NCBI RefSeq assembly: GCF_943733665.1
Contig: NZ_OX030782.1
Coordinates: 1,576,501 to 1,640,500, forward strand
Reading direction: 5' to 3'
Source of the DNA: Aquimarina sp. Aq107
GTDB taxonomy: Bacteria > Bacteroidota > Bacteroidia > Flavobacteriales > Flavobacteriaceae
Length of the DNA: 64,000 nucleotides
This document shows positions 45,605 to 54,952 of this stretch, piece by piece; the first letter of the stretch is position 1; every line of letters begins with the position of its first letter. Under the pieces are notes generated by a model. It worked only from the letters and a program-made list of their open reading frames with translations, was not told where the DNA came from and did no database searches. The translations under genes and the position numbers were made by a program.

Positions 45605-46371
45605 TAAGAAATTTAGTTAATATTATATCTCTAGTCGTTGGTTTTTTAATAATAACAGCGATAATTTTCAATAAGTTACCTATTTGGTCCTTAGTTGTAT
45701 TAATATTGCTTTGGGTAGTAATAACCGCCTATGGAGTACTTAATATAAAAGCAGGATATTTTCTTAAAAGCCTAAACAATAACCCAACTACAAAAGGAAA
45801 AAAGGTTGCAATTACTTTTGATGACGGTCCAGATCTTAATACAATTAAAATCCTAGAAATACTGGATAAATATAATGTCAAAGGAACTTTCTTTTGTATT
45901 GGAGAGCAAGTAGAAGAACACCCAGATATCGCTAAAAAAATTATTGACAAAGGACATATTGTAGGTAACCATACTTTTACGCACGGGAAATTTATTGATG
46001 TATATAGTACAGATAAGTTTATTGGTGAAATAGTAGATGCGGATATTGCGATAGAAAAGATTTCTAAAAAAAGACCATTACTTTTTAGGCCCCCATATGG
46101 AATAACAAACCCCAATATAGCTAGAGCTGTTAAAGAGACTGGACATGCTGTTATTGGTTGGAATAAGAGGTCTTTTGATACAACAATTCCTTCTGAAAAA
46201 GTGATATTAAAGAGAATAACTAAAAACCTTAAAAACGGTGATGTTATACTTCTACATGATACAAAATTGATCACTTTAGCGGTATTGGAACAATTGTTGC
46301 TATTTTTGCAGAGTAATAATTATACAACCGTTACAATAGATGAATTATTTTCAATACAAGCATATGCTTAA
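45598..46371 (+). CDS. Polysaccharide deacetylase (NodB/CE4 domain) with N-terminal membrane helices
   Basis: 257 residues with two helices near the N-terminus (about 5-22 and 25-46) and a NodB domain. Metal-binding and catalytic residues are visible: TFDDGPD (Asp75-Asp76), GNHTFTHG (His125 and His129), RPPYG, and a final HD in VILLHDTK. Active-site residues are complete. Members of this family are often seen in flexirubin clusters; substrate is unknown. It may deacetylate a cell-wall or lipid-linked sugar, or a pigment precursor. Overlaps the preceding gene by 7 bp. Confidence 0.87.
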   Translation: MLIRNLVNIISLVVGFLIITAIIFNKLPIWSLVVLILLWVVITAYGVLNIKAGYFLKSLNNNPTTKGKKVAITFDDGPDLNTIKILEILDKYNVKGTFFCIGEQVEEHPDIAKKIIDKGHIVGNHTFTHGKFIDVYSTDKFIGEIVDADIAIEKISKKRPLLFRPPYGITNPNIARAVKETGHAVIGWNKRSFDTTIPSEKVILKRITKNLKNGDVILLHDTKLITLAVLEQLLLFLQSNNYTTVTIDELFSIQAYA

Positions 46372-46993
46372 ATTTTTATTATTAGGTTTTATTATATTAA
46401 GTGGTTCTTACCTGCAAGCTCAAGAAGTAGAACTTTCGGCATCAGAGATTACGTCTTTTAAAAACTCTGTAAGTAAAAGTGCTAAGCAATCTAAAACCAT
46501 TGTTAATACATTCACCCAATTAAAGCATATAGATTTTCTTTCTAATGATATAGAAAGTAGTGGTGATTTGTATTTTAAATCACCAAATATTATAAAATGG
46601 TCATATACAAGTCCCTATGAATATAGTGTGATTTTTAAGGATAAAAAGTTGTTTATCAATGACGCAGGAAAGAAAAGCGATATTAATTTAGCGTCTAATA
46701 AAGTTTTTAAAAAATTAAATGACCTAATAGCAAAGAGTGTTAGTGGAGATATGCTCGATGACACTCAATTTTCTACGCGTTTTTTTAAAGACAAAGAACT
46801 TTTTATCGCAAAATTATCTCCAATTGATCAAACTTTAAAAAATATGTTTAAGGAGATTGTTTTAAATTTTGAATCAAATAACTATTTAGTTTCTAGTGTT
46901 AAACTTATAGAACCTTCAGGAGATTATACTCTTATCAATTTTAAGAATACATCTGTCAATAAACCTATTCCAGATGCGATATTTGCTCATTAG
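46364..46993 (+). CDS. LolA-like outer-membrane lipoprotein carrier
   Basis: Periplasmic carrier of hydrophobic cargo, 209 residues from the ATG at 46364, which starts a good signal peptide (MLKFLLLGFIILSGSYLQAQ). The LolA beta-barrel shows FTQLKHIDFLSNDIESSGDLYFKSPNIIKWSYTSP, the standard opening. LolA-like proteins in aryl polyene clusters are thought to carry the pigment to the outer membrane. The upstream ATG at 46340 would give a poor signal peptide. Overlaps the preceding gene by 8 bp and the next by 20 bp. Confidence 0.9.
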   Translation: MLKFLLLGFIILSGSYLQAQEVELSASEITSFKNSVSKSAKQSKTIVNTFTQLKHIDFLSNDIESSGDLYFKSPNIIKWSYTSPYEYSVIFKDKKLFINDAGKKSDINLASNKVFKKLNDLIAKSVSGDMLDDTQFSTRFFKDKELFIAKLSPIDQTLKNMFKEIVLNFESNNYLVSSVKLIEPSGDYTLINFKNTSVNKPIPDAIFAH

Positions 46994-47597
46994 TATATTA
47001 TGTATCTCTGTTTTTGGTTGTAAGGTTGCAACTGTAGAGAATTTTATAGAATCTGAAGTAAAATCTGAAGATCAAGTAGTTAATCCGTATTTTTCGAGTA
47101 CAACAATTGATTATGTTTATAAATCAGATATATCGGTTTATGGGAATGAATTTAGTGGTATTCTTATTTTAAAAAAAATTGCTCCCCAAAAACATCGTAT
47201 TGTTTTTACATCACAATTTGGGAGTACATTTTTTGATATTGAAATAGATAGTGAATCCTATAAAATTCATTCAATTATAGAACAACTTGATAGAAAAATC
47301 ATCTTAAATACCCTAATAAAGGATTTTACATTATTGGTAAAAGAAAAAGATATAGCTGTCGAAAGATATTATAACGATACGTATAATGTTCTAAAAAATG
47401 AAAAAGGGAAATACAGTAATTATTATTTTTACAATCTATCGGATCAGAAATTAGATAAGATAGTTAACACTACAAAACGAAAAGAAAAAGTGATCATACT
47501 TTTTAATGATATCGTAGAGGGTCATTTAGCGAAGAATATATATATTGATCATAAAAATATTAAATTGAATATCGAATTAAATTTCTTAAAAAAATAA
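46974..47597 (+). CDS. Putative outer-membrane lipoprotein, possible LolB-like partner
   Basis: 207 residues with a lipobox (CISVFGC followed by KVATVENF). The mature part is rich in beta strands, KIAPQKHRIVFTSQFGSTFFDIEI, and hydrophobic pockets, which is compatible with a LolB/LolA-like half barrel. The gene overlaps the LolA-like gene by 20 bp. It probably receives the cargo at the outer membrane. No family name is certain from sequence alone. Confidence 0.68.
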   Translation: MRYLLISILCISVFGCKVATVENFIESEVKSEDQVVNPYFSSTTIDYVYKSDISVYGNEFSGILILKKIAPQKHRIVFTSQFGSTFFDIEIDSESYKIHSIIEQLDRKIILNTLIKDFTLLVKEKDIAVERYYNDTYNVLKNEKGKYSNYYFYNLSDQKLDKIVNTTKRKEKVIILFNDIVEGHLAKNIYIDHKNIKLNIELNFLKK

Positions 47598-47598
47598 C

Positions 47599-47964
47599 AT
47601 GCTAATAGCTGATTTATATAAAATTAACGAAGATTCTGTAAGGGATGGTATACAAACTACGACCATTACTTTAAATCCAAAAAATGAGATCTTTAAAGGT
47701 CATTTTCCGGGCAATCCAATTACGCCAGGAGTTTGCACTTTACAAATCATTAAGGAGTTAACAGAAAATAGACTGGATTGTCGCTTGTTTATGAAAAAGA
47801 CTTCTAATGTGAAGTTTATGGCAGTGATTAATCCAGAAAAAACTCCTGATTTAGTAATAGTGAATGATTTTAAAGACTCTGAAGAAGAGATTAAGGTAAA
47901 GAGTACCGTAAAATATGATGATACCACAGCGCTTAAAGTGGTGTTGACTTTTGTTAAATTATAA
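47599..47964 (+). CDS. Hotdog-fold dehydratase subunit keeping His but with Gln for Glu
   Basis: FabZ-like protein, 121 residues. The GHFPGNPITPG motif is intact with His35, but the residue 14 positions on, where FabZ has the catalytic Glu (PGVLILE), is Gln49 (PGVCTLQ). The other dehydratase (36974) has that Glu and lacks the His. In FabZ dimers each active site uses His from one subunit and Glu from the other, so a heterodimer of the two would have one working site. Located 1 bp after the lipoprotein gene. Confidence 0.85.
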   Translation: MLIADLYKINEDSVRDGIQTTTITLNPKNEIFKGHFPGNPITPGVCTLQIIKELTENRLDCRLFMKKTSNVKFMAVINPEKTPDLVIVNDFKDSEEEIKVKSTVKYDDTTALKVVLTFVKL

Positions 47965-47974
47965 TATATAGAGT

Positions 47975-48445
47975 ATGAAATTTTTAGTATTGTTTATGAG
48001 TCTGTTTTTTGTAAATACCAGCACTGTTGATATTACAGAAGTAAGAAATTTATATAGACATGCTAAAGATACAAAAGAGAATACAGATAAATTTTTTGAA
48101 ACTACACAGAAAATAAATTTCGAAAATAAACCTGTTTTATCTGCGTATCACGGATGTGCCTTAACTTTAAAAGCATCTTATGCAGATAGAAAATTGGATA
48201 AAATTTCCTTTTTTAGAAAAGGTAAAAAATTGATCGAGACAGCTATTGAGGCCGAGCCCAATAATATTGAGCTTAGGATGATAAGATTGAGCGTGCAAAG
48301 CAGTGCTCCCAAGATCACTAGATATTATAAAGATATAGATGAAGACAAGAGTTTTTTGACTAATAATGTGGAAAAAATATCATCTCCTAAATTAAAAAAA
48401 TTCATCAAGGGCTTTATGTCTACTTCTAAAGCTTTTAACAAATAA
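47975..48445 (+). CDS. Small secreted or periplasmic protein of unknown function
   Basis: 156 residues. N-terminal hydrophobic stretch (MKFLVLFMSLFFVNTSTV) that looks like a signal peptide. The rest is alpha-helical and resembles TPR-like helical pairs (ALTLKASYADRKLDK, LIETAIEAEPNNIELRMIRLSVQ), with a basic C-terminus. Last gene of the core operon before a promoter box. Function unknown; conserved position near the LolA-like genes suggests an envelope role. Confidence 0.72.
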   Translation: MKFLVLFMSLFFVNTSTVDITEVRNLYRHAKDTKENTDKFFETTQKINFENKPVLSAYHGCALTLKASYADRKLDKISFFRKGKKLIETAIEAEPNNIELRMIRLSVQSSAPKITRYYKDIDEDKSFLTNNVEKISSPKLKKFIKGFMSTSKAFNK

Positions 48446-48501
48446 TCATTATAGTTCTTTTATTATTTTCAGTACAGTAATAATTCAAAATATAATTATA
48501 C

Positions 48502-48509
48502 TATTTTTG
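48502..48509 (+). promoter_or_regulatory. -7 promoter box for the glycosyltransferase-exporter operon
   Basis: TATTTTTG matches TAnnTTTG, 19 bp before the GTG start of the glycosyltransferase gene. It marks a break in the otherwise contiguous operon. Confidence 0.5.
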
Positions 48510-48528
48510 CAACTGAAAAAATAGCACT

Positions 48529-49737
48529 GTGACTGAAACTACTTTATATGATCCTCGTTTCGAGACACTAAATTGTTGTGTTTTCATACCCACATATAAC
48601 AATCAGAATACTTTGGATAGAGTTATCCAAGGAGTAATGAAATACACGGATCGTATCATTATAATTAATGATGGTGCTACAGATAATACTTCTCGTATTT
48701 TAGAAAATTACCAGAATCAATTTACTATTATAACTTTTCCAGAAAATAAAGGGAAAGGAATGGCGCTTAGAGAAGGGTTTAAGCAATCGAGTAAATTGGG
48801 GTATGATTATATGATTACTATAGATAGTGATGGACAACATTTTCCTAGCGATTTACCACTGTTTTTAGATCAATTAGAGAAACAGGATAAGGACAATTCT
48901 TTGCTGTTAATAGGATCAAGAAACATGGATGATCCTTCAGTGCCGGGTAAAAGCAGTTTTGGGAATAAATTTTCTAATTTTTGGTATTATATAGAGACGG
49001 GCATAAAACTGAAGGATACACAGTCTGGATATCGGTTGTATCCAATTAAAGAGATTGCTAAGCTTAAACTTTTTACTACAAAATTCGAATTAGAGATAGA
49101 AGTAATCGTTAAGTTGGCTTGGAGAAATGTAGAAGTTCGTAATATACCAGTACAGGTATTATACGATGAAACCGAAAGAGTATCTCACTTTAGACCGTTT
49201 AAAGATTTTACGCGTATTAGTATTCTTAATACATGGTTGGTTACTTTAACCTTGTTTTTTTATTTACCAAAACGGCTTATTAATAGAGTAAAAAAAAAAG
49301 GATTTAAGCAATATTGGAGAGAAAATGTATTAAGGAGTGATGATCCGCCAATAAAAAAAGCAAGTGCAATAGCTTTGGGTCTTTTTATCGGGATAGCACC
49401 TTTATGGGGTTTTCAAACGATTTTAGTCATATCTCTTGCGATCGCTCTTAAATTAAATAGAACTATTGCCTTTTTGTTTTCTAATATTAGTATTCCTCCA
49501 TTGATTCCTTTTATTATCTATGGTAGTTATCAGATAGGAGCAGTTGCAATGGGTAAAGAAATGGATGCAACTTTAAATATTGAAGATATAAAATCAGGAA
49601 CCGATGTTTTTAAAAGTTTAGGTCAATATGTCTTGGGAAGCTTTATTTTGGCAACATTAGTTTCATCAATTTCAGGAGTCATTGCGTATTTGTATTTTAG
49701 CTCTCGCAATTCTAAAAGTAATGCAATAGATGCATAA
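48529..49737 (+). CDS. GT2 glycosyltransferase fused to a DUF2062 membrane domain
   Basis: 402 residues. GT-A domain (about 12-255): FIPTYNNQNTLDRVI, nucleotide-binding INDGATDNT and the DSDGQH motif (metal-binding Asp) are like dolichol-phosphate-mannose synthases. The C-terminal part (about 265-395) matches DUF2062, DDPPIKKASAIALGLFIGIAPLWGF, with several helices. The fusion would put sugar transfer at the membrane. GTG start: no in-frame ATG nearby, and the next Met is at about residue 39, past the catalytic start. It overlaps the MMPL gene by 8 bp. Sugar or polyprenyl acceptor unknown. Confidence 0.85.
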   Translation: MTETTLYDPRFETLNCCVFIPTYNNQNTLDRVIQGVMKYTDRIIIINDGATDNTSRILENYQNQFTIITFPENKGKGMALREGFKQSSKLGYDYMITIDSDGQHFPSDLPLFLDQLEKQDKDNSLLLIGSRNMDDPSVPGKSSFGNKFSNFWYYIETGIKLKDTQSGYRLYPIKEIAKLKLFTTKFELEIEVIVKLAWRNVEVRNIPVQVLYDETERVSHFRPFKDFTRISILNTWLVTLTLFFYLPKRLINRVKKKGFKQYWRENVLRSDDPPIKKASAIALGLFIGIAPLWGFQTILVISLAIALKLNRTIAFLFSNISIPPLIPFIIYGSYQIGAVAMGKEMDATLNIEDIKSGTDVFKSLGQYVLGSFILATLVSSISGVIAYLYFSSRNSKSNAIDA

Positions 49738-52700
49738 ATTATTTCTTTCATTATATCAATATATAAAACAGAATAGATTAATTGCTTGGCCAATAATTAT
49801 AGGCTGTATTACAATATTTGCCTTTCTGGCAAGTCGTATAGGTTTTGAGGAAGATATTACTAGATTGATTCCTAATAGTGATAAATCAGAAGTCACGCAA
49901 AAAGTCTTAAAAACGGTTTCGTTCTCAGATAAAATTGTAGTCAATATTGCTAACAAAGGAGAAAACCCTGATGATCTTACCGAGTATGCTACTACTTTTA
50001 TTGATTCTATAAATACACATCTTTCTAAATATGTAAAAAAGATACAAGGTAAAGTAGGAGATGATAATGTGATGGAGTTGTACGATTTTGTATATGATCA
50101 CCTTCCTTTTTTTCTTACTAAGGATGATTATGATAATTTAGAGAAAAAGATTAATCCTGATTCTATAGCCAAGGTCATAGAGAGTAATTATAAATCTGTG
50201 ATTTCTCCAGCAGGTGTTGTTACTAGGAAGTATATTGTAAAAGACCCATTGTCGTTAACGCCTATAGGACTCCAAAAACTTGCCCAACTTCAGTTAGGAG
50301 ATAATTATGATTTATACAATGGTTTTTTAATTACTAAAGACAGAAAAAATTTGTTGTTATTTCTTACTCCTGCTTTAGCAACAAATGAGACAGGAGAGAA
50401 TACTGTTTTTGTAGAGAAGTTAAAAAATATCACTAGTAATCTTAACGAGAAACACTCAGAAACAGCTAATGCTACTTTATTTGGAGCTACGTTGTATGCG
50501 GTAGCTAATGCTAAACAAATAAAAAACGATATACAACTTACGGTTAGTATTGCTATGACAATATTATTATTAATATTAATTTTCTTTTACCGTAAACTCG
50601 CCGTTCCGCTTATTATTTTTACGCCTACTATATTCGGGGCAATTATAGCAATTGCGGTCCTCTATTTAATTAAAGGAAAAATTTCTGCTATTTCCTTAGG
50701 AATTGGTTCTGTTTTGCTGGGTATTACTTTAGATTATTCATTACATATTCTTACTCATTTTAGAAATAACAACAATGTAAGAGAATTATATAAAGATGTT
50801 TCTATGCCTGTAATAATGAGTAGTCTTACTACAGCAGTTGCATTTTTATGTTTGATTTTTGTAAAGTCAGAAGCATTAAATGATCTTGGGATTTTTGCAG
50901 CAATAAGTGTAGTTGGGGCATCTGTTTTTGCATTAATTTTTATACCACAGGTATATCGTTTTTCAGAAAGTAAAAAGACAAATAGAAAAACTTTTATAGA
51001 TAAAATATCTCAAATTGATTTTCATAAAAATAAGGTTTTAATTTCTATTATAAGTGTTGTATTTATTGTCGGATTATTTCTTTTTCATAAAGTTGGTTTT
51101 AATACGGATTTGAGTACTATGAATTACCAGCCAGAAGAGTTGGTAGCTGCAGAGGAAGATCTAGATAGAATAAATAACAATAAAGCAAAATCAATTTATC
51201 TAGTTTCTTATGGCTCTTCATTAAATGAAGCTTTAAACGCAAATAATAAATTATTTGAAACTCTTGATCAAAAGAAATCAAATAACGAACTGATAAACTT
51301 TAGCTCTGTTGGAGGAGTTGTGCTTTCTAAAGAAGCTCAAATAGAAAAAATAGCTCTTTGGGATGAGTTTTGGACAAAAAAACGGAAAGATTCTTTAACT
51401 AGTTTATTAATAGAAAAAGGGAGTGTTCTTGGATTTAAACCAGAGACATTTACTCAATTTTATACAGCATTAAATAAAGAAATTAATCCAATTGGTTTTA
51501 ATGAATACCAAAATATAAAAGAACTGTACCTTGATGAGTTTGTAACTAGTGAAAAGGATTTTTCGACTGTTGTTTCAGCAATTAAGGTTGATCATCTAAA
51601 GGCGGATGAGATTAATGCTTCACTTAATAAGATTTCGAATACTGTTGTTATTGATAGGAAACAGTTGAATGAAAATTTATTAGGAAACTTAAAGAATGAT
51701 TTTAATTCATTAATAGGGTATTCTTTGATAGCTGTAGTTCTATTACTGTTGTTATTTTATAAAGATCCAATGCTTACTTTGGTTACTGCTTTACCTATTG
51801 CTATTACGTGGGTAATCACATTGGGAGTAATGAAAATGCTAGGAATTGATTTTAATATTTTTAATGTAATCATTTCCACATTTATTTTTGGATTGGGTGT
51901 AGATTACAGCATTTTTATAACAAATGGGCTTATTAAGGAGTATACATATGCCGTCAAAGAGCTTTCTACATATAAAACTTCCATTTTATTATCCGTTATA
52001 ACAACAATTTTGGGAGTAGGGGTTTTGATTTTTGCAAAACATCCTGCTTTACGTTCTATATCTACGGTATCCTTAATTGGTATTCTATCGGCAGTGTTGG
52101 TTTCATTCACTATCCAGCCAATGTTATTTAGAACATTTATTACTAATCGTGCAAACAAAGGATTGACTCCACTTAGAATTCGTCAAACATTATGGTCAAT
52201 ATTTAGTTTTGGGTATTTTATTATTGGCGGATTTATAGTTTCCTTAGTGAGTAGCCTTATTATTCCATGGTTTCCGGTGAGTAAGAAAAAGAAAATGGCG
52301 GTTTTTCATAAAGTGGTTTCTAAGCTAATGGGATCTGTATTATATTCTAATCCTTTTGTAAAAAAACGTATATATAATCCAGAAAACGAAGATTTTAGTA
52401 AACAATGTATCATTATAGCTAACCATTCATCTTTCTTAGATATTATCTCCATTGGAATGTTGTATCCTAAGCTGATCTATTTAGTGAAAGATTGGGTTTA
52501 TGATAATCCAGTTTTTGGTAGGGCTGCAAAATTAGCTGGATTTTATCCAGTTTCTTCTGGTATTGAAGGTGGGGTTGAACACTTAAAAGAAAAAGTCAAA
52601 CAAGGATATTCTTTAATAGCATTTCCTGAAGGAAGTAGGACAGAAACTGCTAAAATGAGTAGATTTCATAAAGGGTCCTTTTACCTAGCTCAAGAGTTAA

Positions 52701-53407
52701 ATTTAGATATATTACCAGTAGTGGTTCTTGGCAATTCGCAGGTTTCTCCTAAGGGGGATTTTATTATTCATGATGGAGCTATTCAATTAAAAATATTACC
52801 AAGAATTCAATTAGATGATAAAGAGTTTGGAGATGGGTATACGGACAGAACTAAAAAAATAAGTTCCTATTTTAAAGAGCAATATGCGGCTTTACAGAAG
52901 GATTTAGAAGGAATTGATTACTATAAAAAAGCTTTATTAAATAATTATAGATACAAGAGTTGTTTTGGAGAAGTAAAAACTGATTACTTAGCAAATAAGG
53001 AACAATATTATAAAACAGCGAGTTTTATAGAGCAAAAAGATCGTGTGATTTGTTATAGTGATGATTATGGTCAATTTCTTTTACACCTAGCTTTTAAAAG
53101 GCCCTATGCTAAATTAAAAGGAATCTTAACTCAACCTCAGAAACTGAGTGTGGCAAAAAACTGTTATACAACGGTTAGGAATAAAATAGAATTTGTGGCT
53201 GATGAAGATTTGACATCGACAAAATTTGATGTACTTTTGTTACATACAACTACACCATTACAACCACAACACTTAAAGAATTTAGTGTCAGAGGATATTA
53301 CAAGAATTATTGTTACCTCTGAAGATAATTTGTTTTCCGAATCATTGAAAACTACATTTAAGGTAGTTGTTCAAGAGTTTGGATTAACAGTTTTGAATAG
53401 AATATAG
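49730..53407 (+). CDS. MMPL-family exporter fused to a PlsC-like acyltransferase and a degenerate methyltransferase-like domain
   Basis: 1225 residues in three parts. Residues 1-810 are a two-halved RND/MMPL exporter: LGIGSVLLGITLDYSLHILTHF in the first half and FIFGLGVDYSIFITNGL in the second are the conserved proton-pathway helices. Residues about 870-1050 are a PlsC-like acyltransferase with NHSSFLD (His899-x4-Asp904, complete) and PEGSRT (about 966). Residues about 1064-1225 follow a class I methyltransferase layout, DRVICYSDDYGQFLLHLA, KGILTQPQKLSVAKN and KFDVLLLH, but lack the GxGxG loop. The exporter would move pigment or its lipid precursor outward; the acyltransferase could esterify it. 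Confidence 0.85.
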   Translation: MHKLFLSLYQYIKQNRLIAWPIIIGCITIFAFLASRIGFEEDITRLIPNSDKSEVTQKVLKTVSFSDKIVVNIANKGENPDDLTEYATTFIDSINTHLSKYVKKIQGKVGDDNVMELYDFVYDHLPFFLTKDDYDNLEKKINPDSIAKVIESNYKSVISPAGVVTRKYIVKDPLSLTPIGLQKLAQLQLGDNYDLYNGFLITKDRKNLLLFLTPALATNETGENTVFVEKLKNITSNLNEKHSETANATLFGATLYAVANAKQIKNDIQLTVSIAMTILLLILIFFYRKLAVPLIIFTPTIFGAIIAIAVLYLIKGKISAISLGIGSVLLGITLDYSLHILTHFRNNNNVRELYKDVSMPVIMSSLTTAVAFLCLIFVKSEALNDLGIFAAISVVGASVFALIFIPQVYRFSESKKTNRKTFIDKISQIDFHKNKVLISIISVVFIVGLFLFHKVGFNTDLSTMNYQPEELVAAEEDLDRINNNKAKSIYLVSYGSSLNEALNANNKLFETLDQKKSNNELINFSSVGGVVLSKEAQIEKIALWDEFWTKKRKDSLTSLLIEKGSVLGFKPETFTQFYTALNKEINPIGFNEYQNIKELYLDEFVTSEKDFSTVVSAIKVDHLKADEINASLNKISNTVVIDRKQLNENLLGNLKNDFNSLIGYSLIAVVLLLLLFYKDPMLTLVTALPIAITWVITLGVMKMLGIDFNIFNVIISTFIFGLGVDYSIFITNGLIKEYTYAVKELSTYKTSILLSVITTILGVGVLIFAKHPALRSISTVSLIGILSAVLVSFTIQPMLFRTFITNRANKGLTPLRIRQTLWSIFSFGYFIIGGFIVSLVSSLIIPWFPVSKKKKMAVFHKVVSKLMGSVLYSNPFVKKRIYNPENEDFSKQCIIIANHSSFLDIISIGMLYPKLIYLVKDWVYDNPVFGRAAKLAGFYPVSSGIEGGVEHLKEKVKQGYSLIAFPEGSRTETAKMSRFHKGSFYLAQELNLDILPVVVLGNSQVSPKGDFIIHDGAIQLKILPRIQLDDKEFGDGYTDRTKKISSYFKEQYAALQKDLEGIDYYKKALLNNYRYKSCFGEVKTDYLANKEQYYKTASFIEQKDRVICYSDDYGQFLLHLAFKRPYAKLKGILTQPQKLSVAKNCYTTVRNKIEFVADEDLTSTKFDVLLLHTTTPLQPQHLKNLVSEDITRIIVTSEDNLFSESLKTTFKVVVQEFGLTVLNRI

Positions 53408-53410
53408 CAC

Positions 53411-54952
53411 ATGCAAGAAAAATTTGATGTCATTATCATTGGAAGTGGATTAGGTGGATTGGTTTCTGCAAACATTCTTGCTAAAGAAGGTAAGAAAGTA
53501 TGTGTATTAGAAAAGAACAATCAATTCGGAGGAAACTTACAGACTTTTGTTAGAGATAAAAGTATTTTCGATACAGGAATTCATTATATAGGCGGTTTAG
53601 ATAAAGGCCAGAATCTATATCAGTATTTTAAGTATTTAGATATTATGGATGATCTAAAACTTAAAAGAATGGATATCGATGCGTATGATGTCATTACTTT
53701 TGATGATGACGAATTTGAATACCCACATGCACAGGGATATGATAATTTTGTAAAACAGCTAGTAAAGTTTTTTCCAGAAGAAGAAAAAGGGATTCAAGAG
53801 TATGTAGATAAGGTAAAAGATACTTGTTATAGATTTCCATTGTATAATTTAAATGAAGGAGATCGATATTATGGAGAAGATCTATTAACACTAAAGGCCA
53901 AGGATTATATAAATAGTATTATTAAAGATCCTAAATTAAGAGCTGTACTCGCTGGTTCTAATTTGCTATATGCAGGAGACCCAGAAAAAACACCATTTTA
54001 TGTTCATGCATTATCCGTTAATTCATATATGGAAAGCGCTTGGAGATGTATTCAGGGAGGAAGCCAGATAGCGAAGTTATTAGTAAAAAGATTTAGAGCA
54101 CTTGGAGGTAAAATTTACAAATACCAAGAAGTAAATAAATTTAATTTTGAAGAAGATCAATTAGTTTCTGTATCCACTACCAAAGGAGATACTTTTTATG
54201 CCGATAATTTTGTCTCTAATGTAGATCCAAAACTTACATTACAGATTGTTGGTAAAGAAAGATTTAGAAAATTATATTATAAGAGAATTCAGAATACAGA
54301 AAGTATAATTTCTTCTTTCAGTTTATATATAGTTTTCGAAAAAGGAACATTTCCTTATATCAATAAAAACTACTACCATACTAAAACATTTGATCAAGTA
54401 TGGACCACTCAGGATTATGCCGAAGAGAATTGGCCGGAAGCATATATGTTTACTACCAATGAAGATCTCAAAAACCCAGGTTATGCAGAAAATTTGACTT
54501 CAATTGCTTATATGCGATTCGATGAAATGGAACCTTGGAGTCATACCTTTAATACTGTTGCAGAAAAGAATGATAGAGGAGAAGATTATGAAGCATTTAA
54601 GCAACGCAAAATTGAAGCTTATTTAAAAGAAATAGAAAAAAAATATCCAAATATTAGATCTTGTATTAAATCTGTTCATACTTCTACACCACTTTCTTAT
54701 AGAGATTATATAGGCTGTTATGAGGGTTCTATGTATGGTTTTGTAAAGGATGCAGATAATCCAATGAAATCATTTTTATCACCGAGAACTAGGATTCCTA
54801 ATTTGTTATTTACTGGTCAAGGATTAAATATGCACGGAGTACTAGGAGTAACAATAAGCGCAGTAGTTACTTGTGGAGAATTAGTGGGTAAGGAACATTT
54901 ATTGCAAAGAATAAAAGATACTTTGGCAGAAAAAGAACTATCCGAGTCATAA
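53411..54952 (+). CDS. CrtI-like FAD oxidoreductase (phytoene desaturase/carotenoid isomerase family)
   Basis: 513 residues. The dinucleotide-binding motif is IIIGSGLGGLVSANILAKEG at residues 8-27; the C-terminal FAD motif is TGQGLNMHGVLGVTIS. A GNLQTF segment near residue 41-46 follows the family. This family includes desaturases, isomerases and retinol saturases acting on polyenes. In this setting it could isomerise or desaturate the aryl polyene. The gene ends on the start of the next (TAATG overlap), and it follows the MMPL gene by 3 bp. Confidence 0.85.
   Translation: MQEKFDVIIIGSGLGGLVSANILAKEGKKVCVLEKNNQFGGNLQTFVRDKSIFDTGIHYIGGLDKGQNLYQYFKYLDIMDDLKLKRMDIDAYDVITFDDDEFEYPHAQGYDNFVKQLVKFFPEEEKGIQEYVDKVKDTCYRFPLYNLNEGDRYYGEDLLTLKAKDYINSIIKDPKLRAVLAGSNLLYAGDPEKTPFYVHALSVNSYMESAWRCIQGGSQIAKLLVKRFRALGGKIYKYQEVNKFNFEEDQLVSVSTTKGDTFYADNFVSNVDPKLTLQIVGKERFRKLYYKRIQNTESIISSFSLYIVFEKGTFPYINKNYYHTKTFDQVWTTQDYAEENWPEAYMFTTNEDLKNPGYAENLTSIAYMRFDEMEPWSHTFNTVAEKNDRGEDYEAFKQRKIEAYLKEIEKKYPNIRSCIKSVHTSTPLSYRDYIGCYEGSMYGFVKDADNPMKSFLSPRTRIPNLLFTGQGLNMHGVLGVTISAVVTCGELVGKEHLLQRIKDTLAEKELSES

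Noticed and set aside
45729..46274. 181-residue open frame antisense to the polysaccharide deacetylase gene
   Set aside because: Codes for a low-complexity Ser/Ile/Phe-rich sequence, and the + strand frame has all NodB catalytic motifs, so this is a shadow frame.
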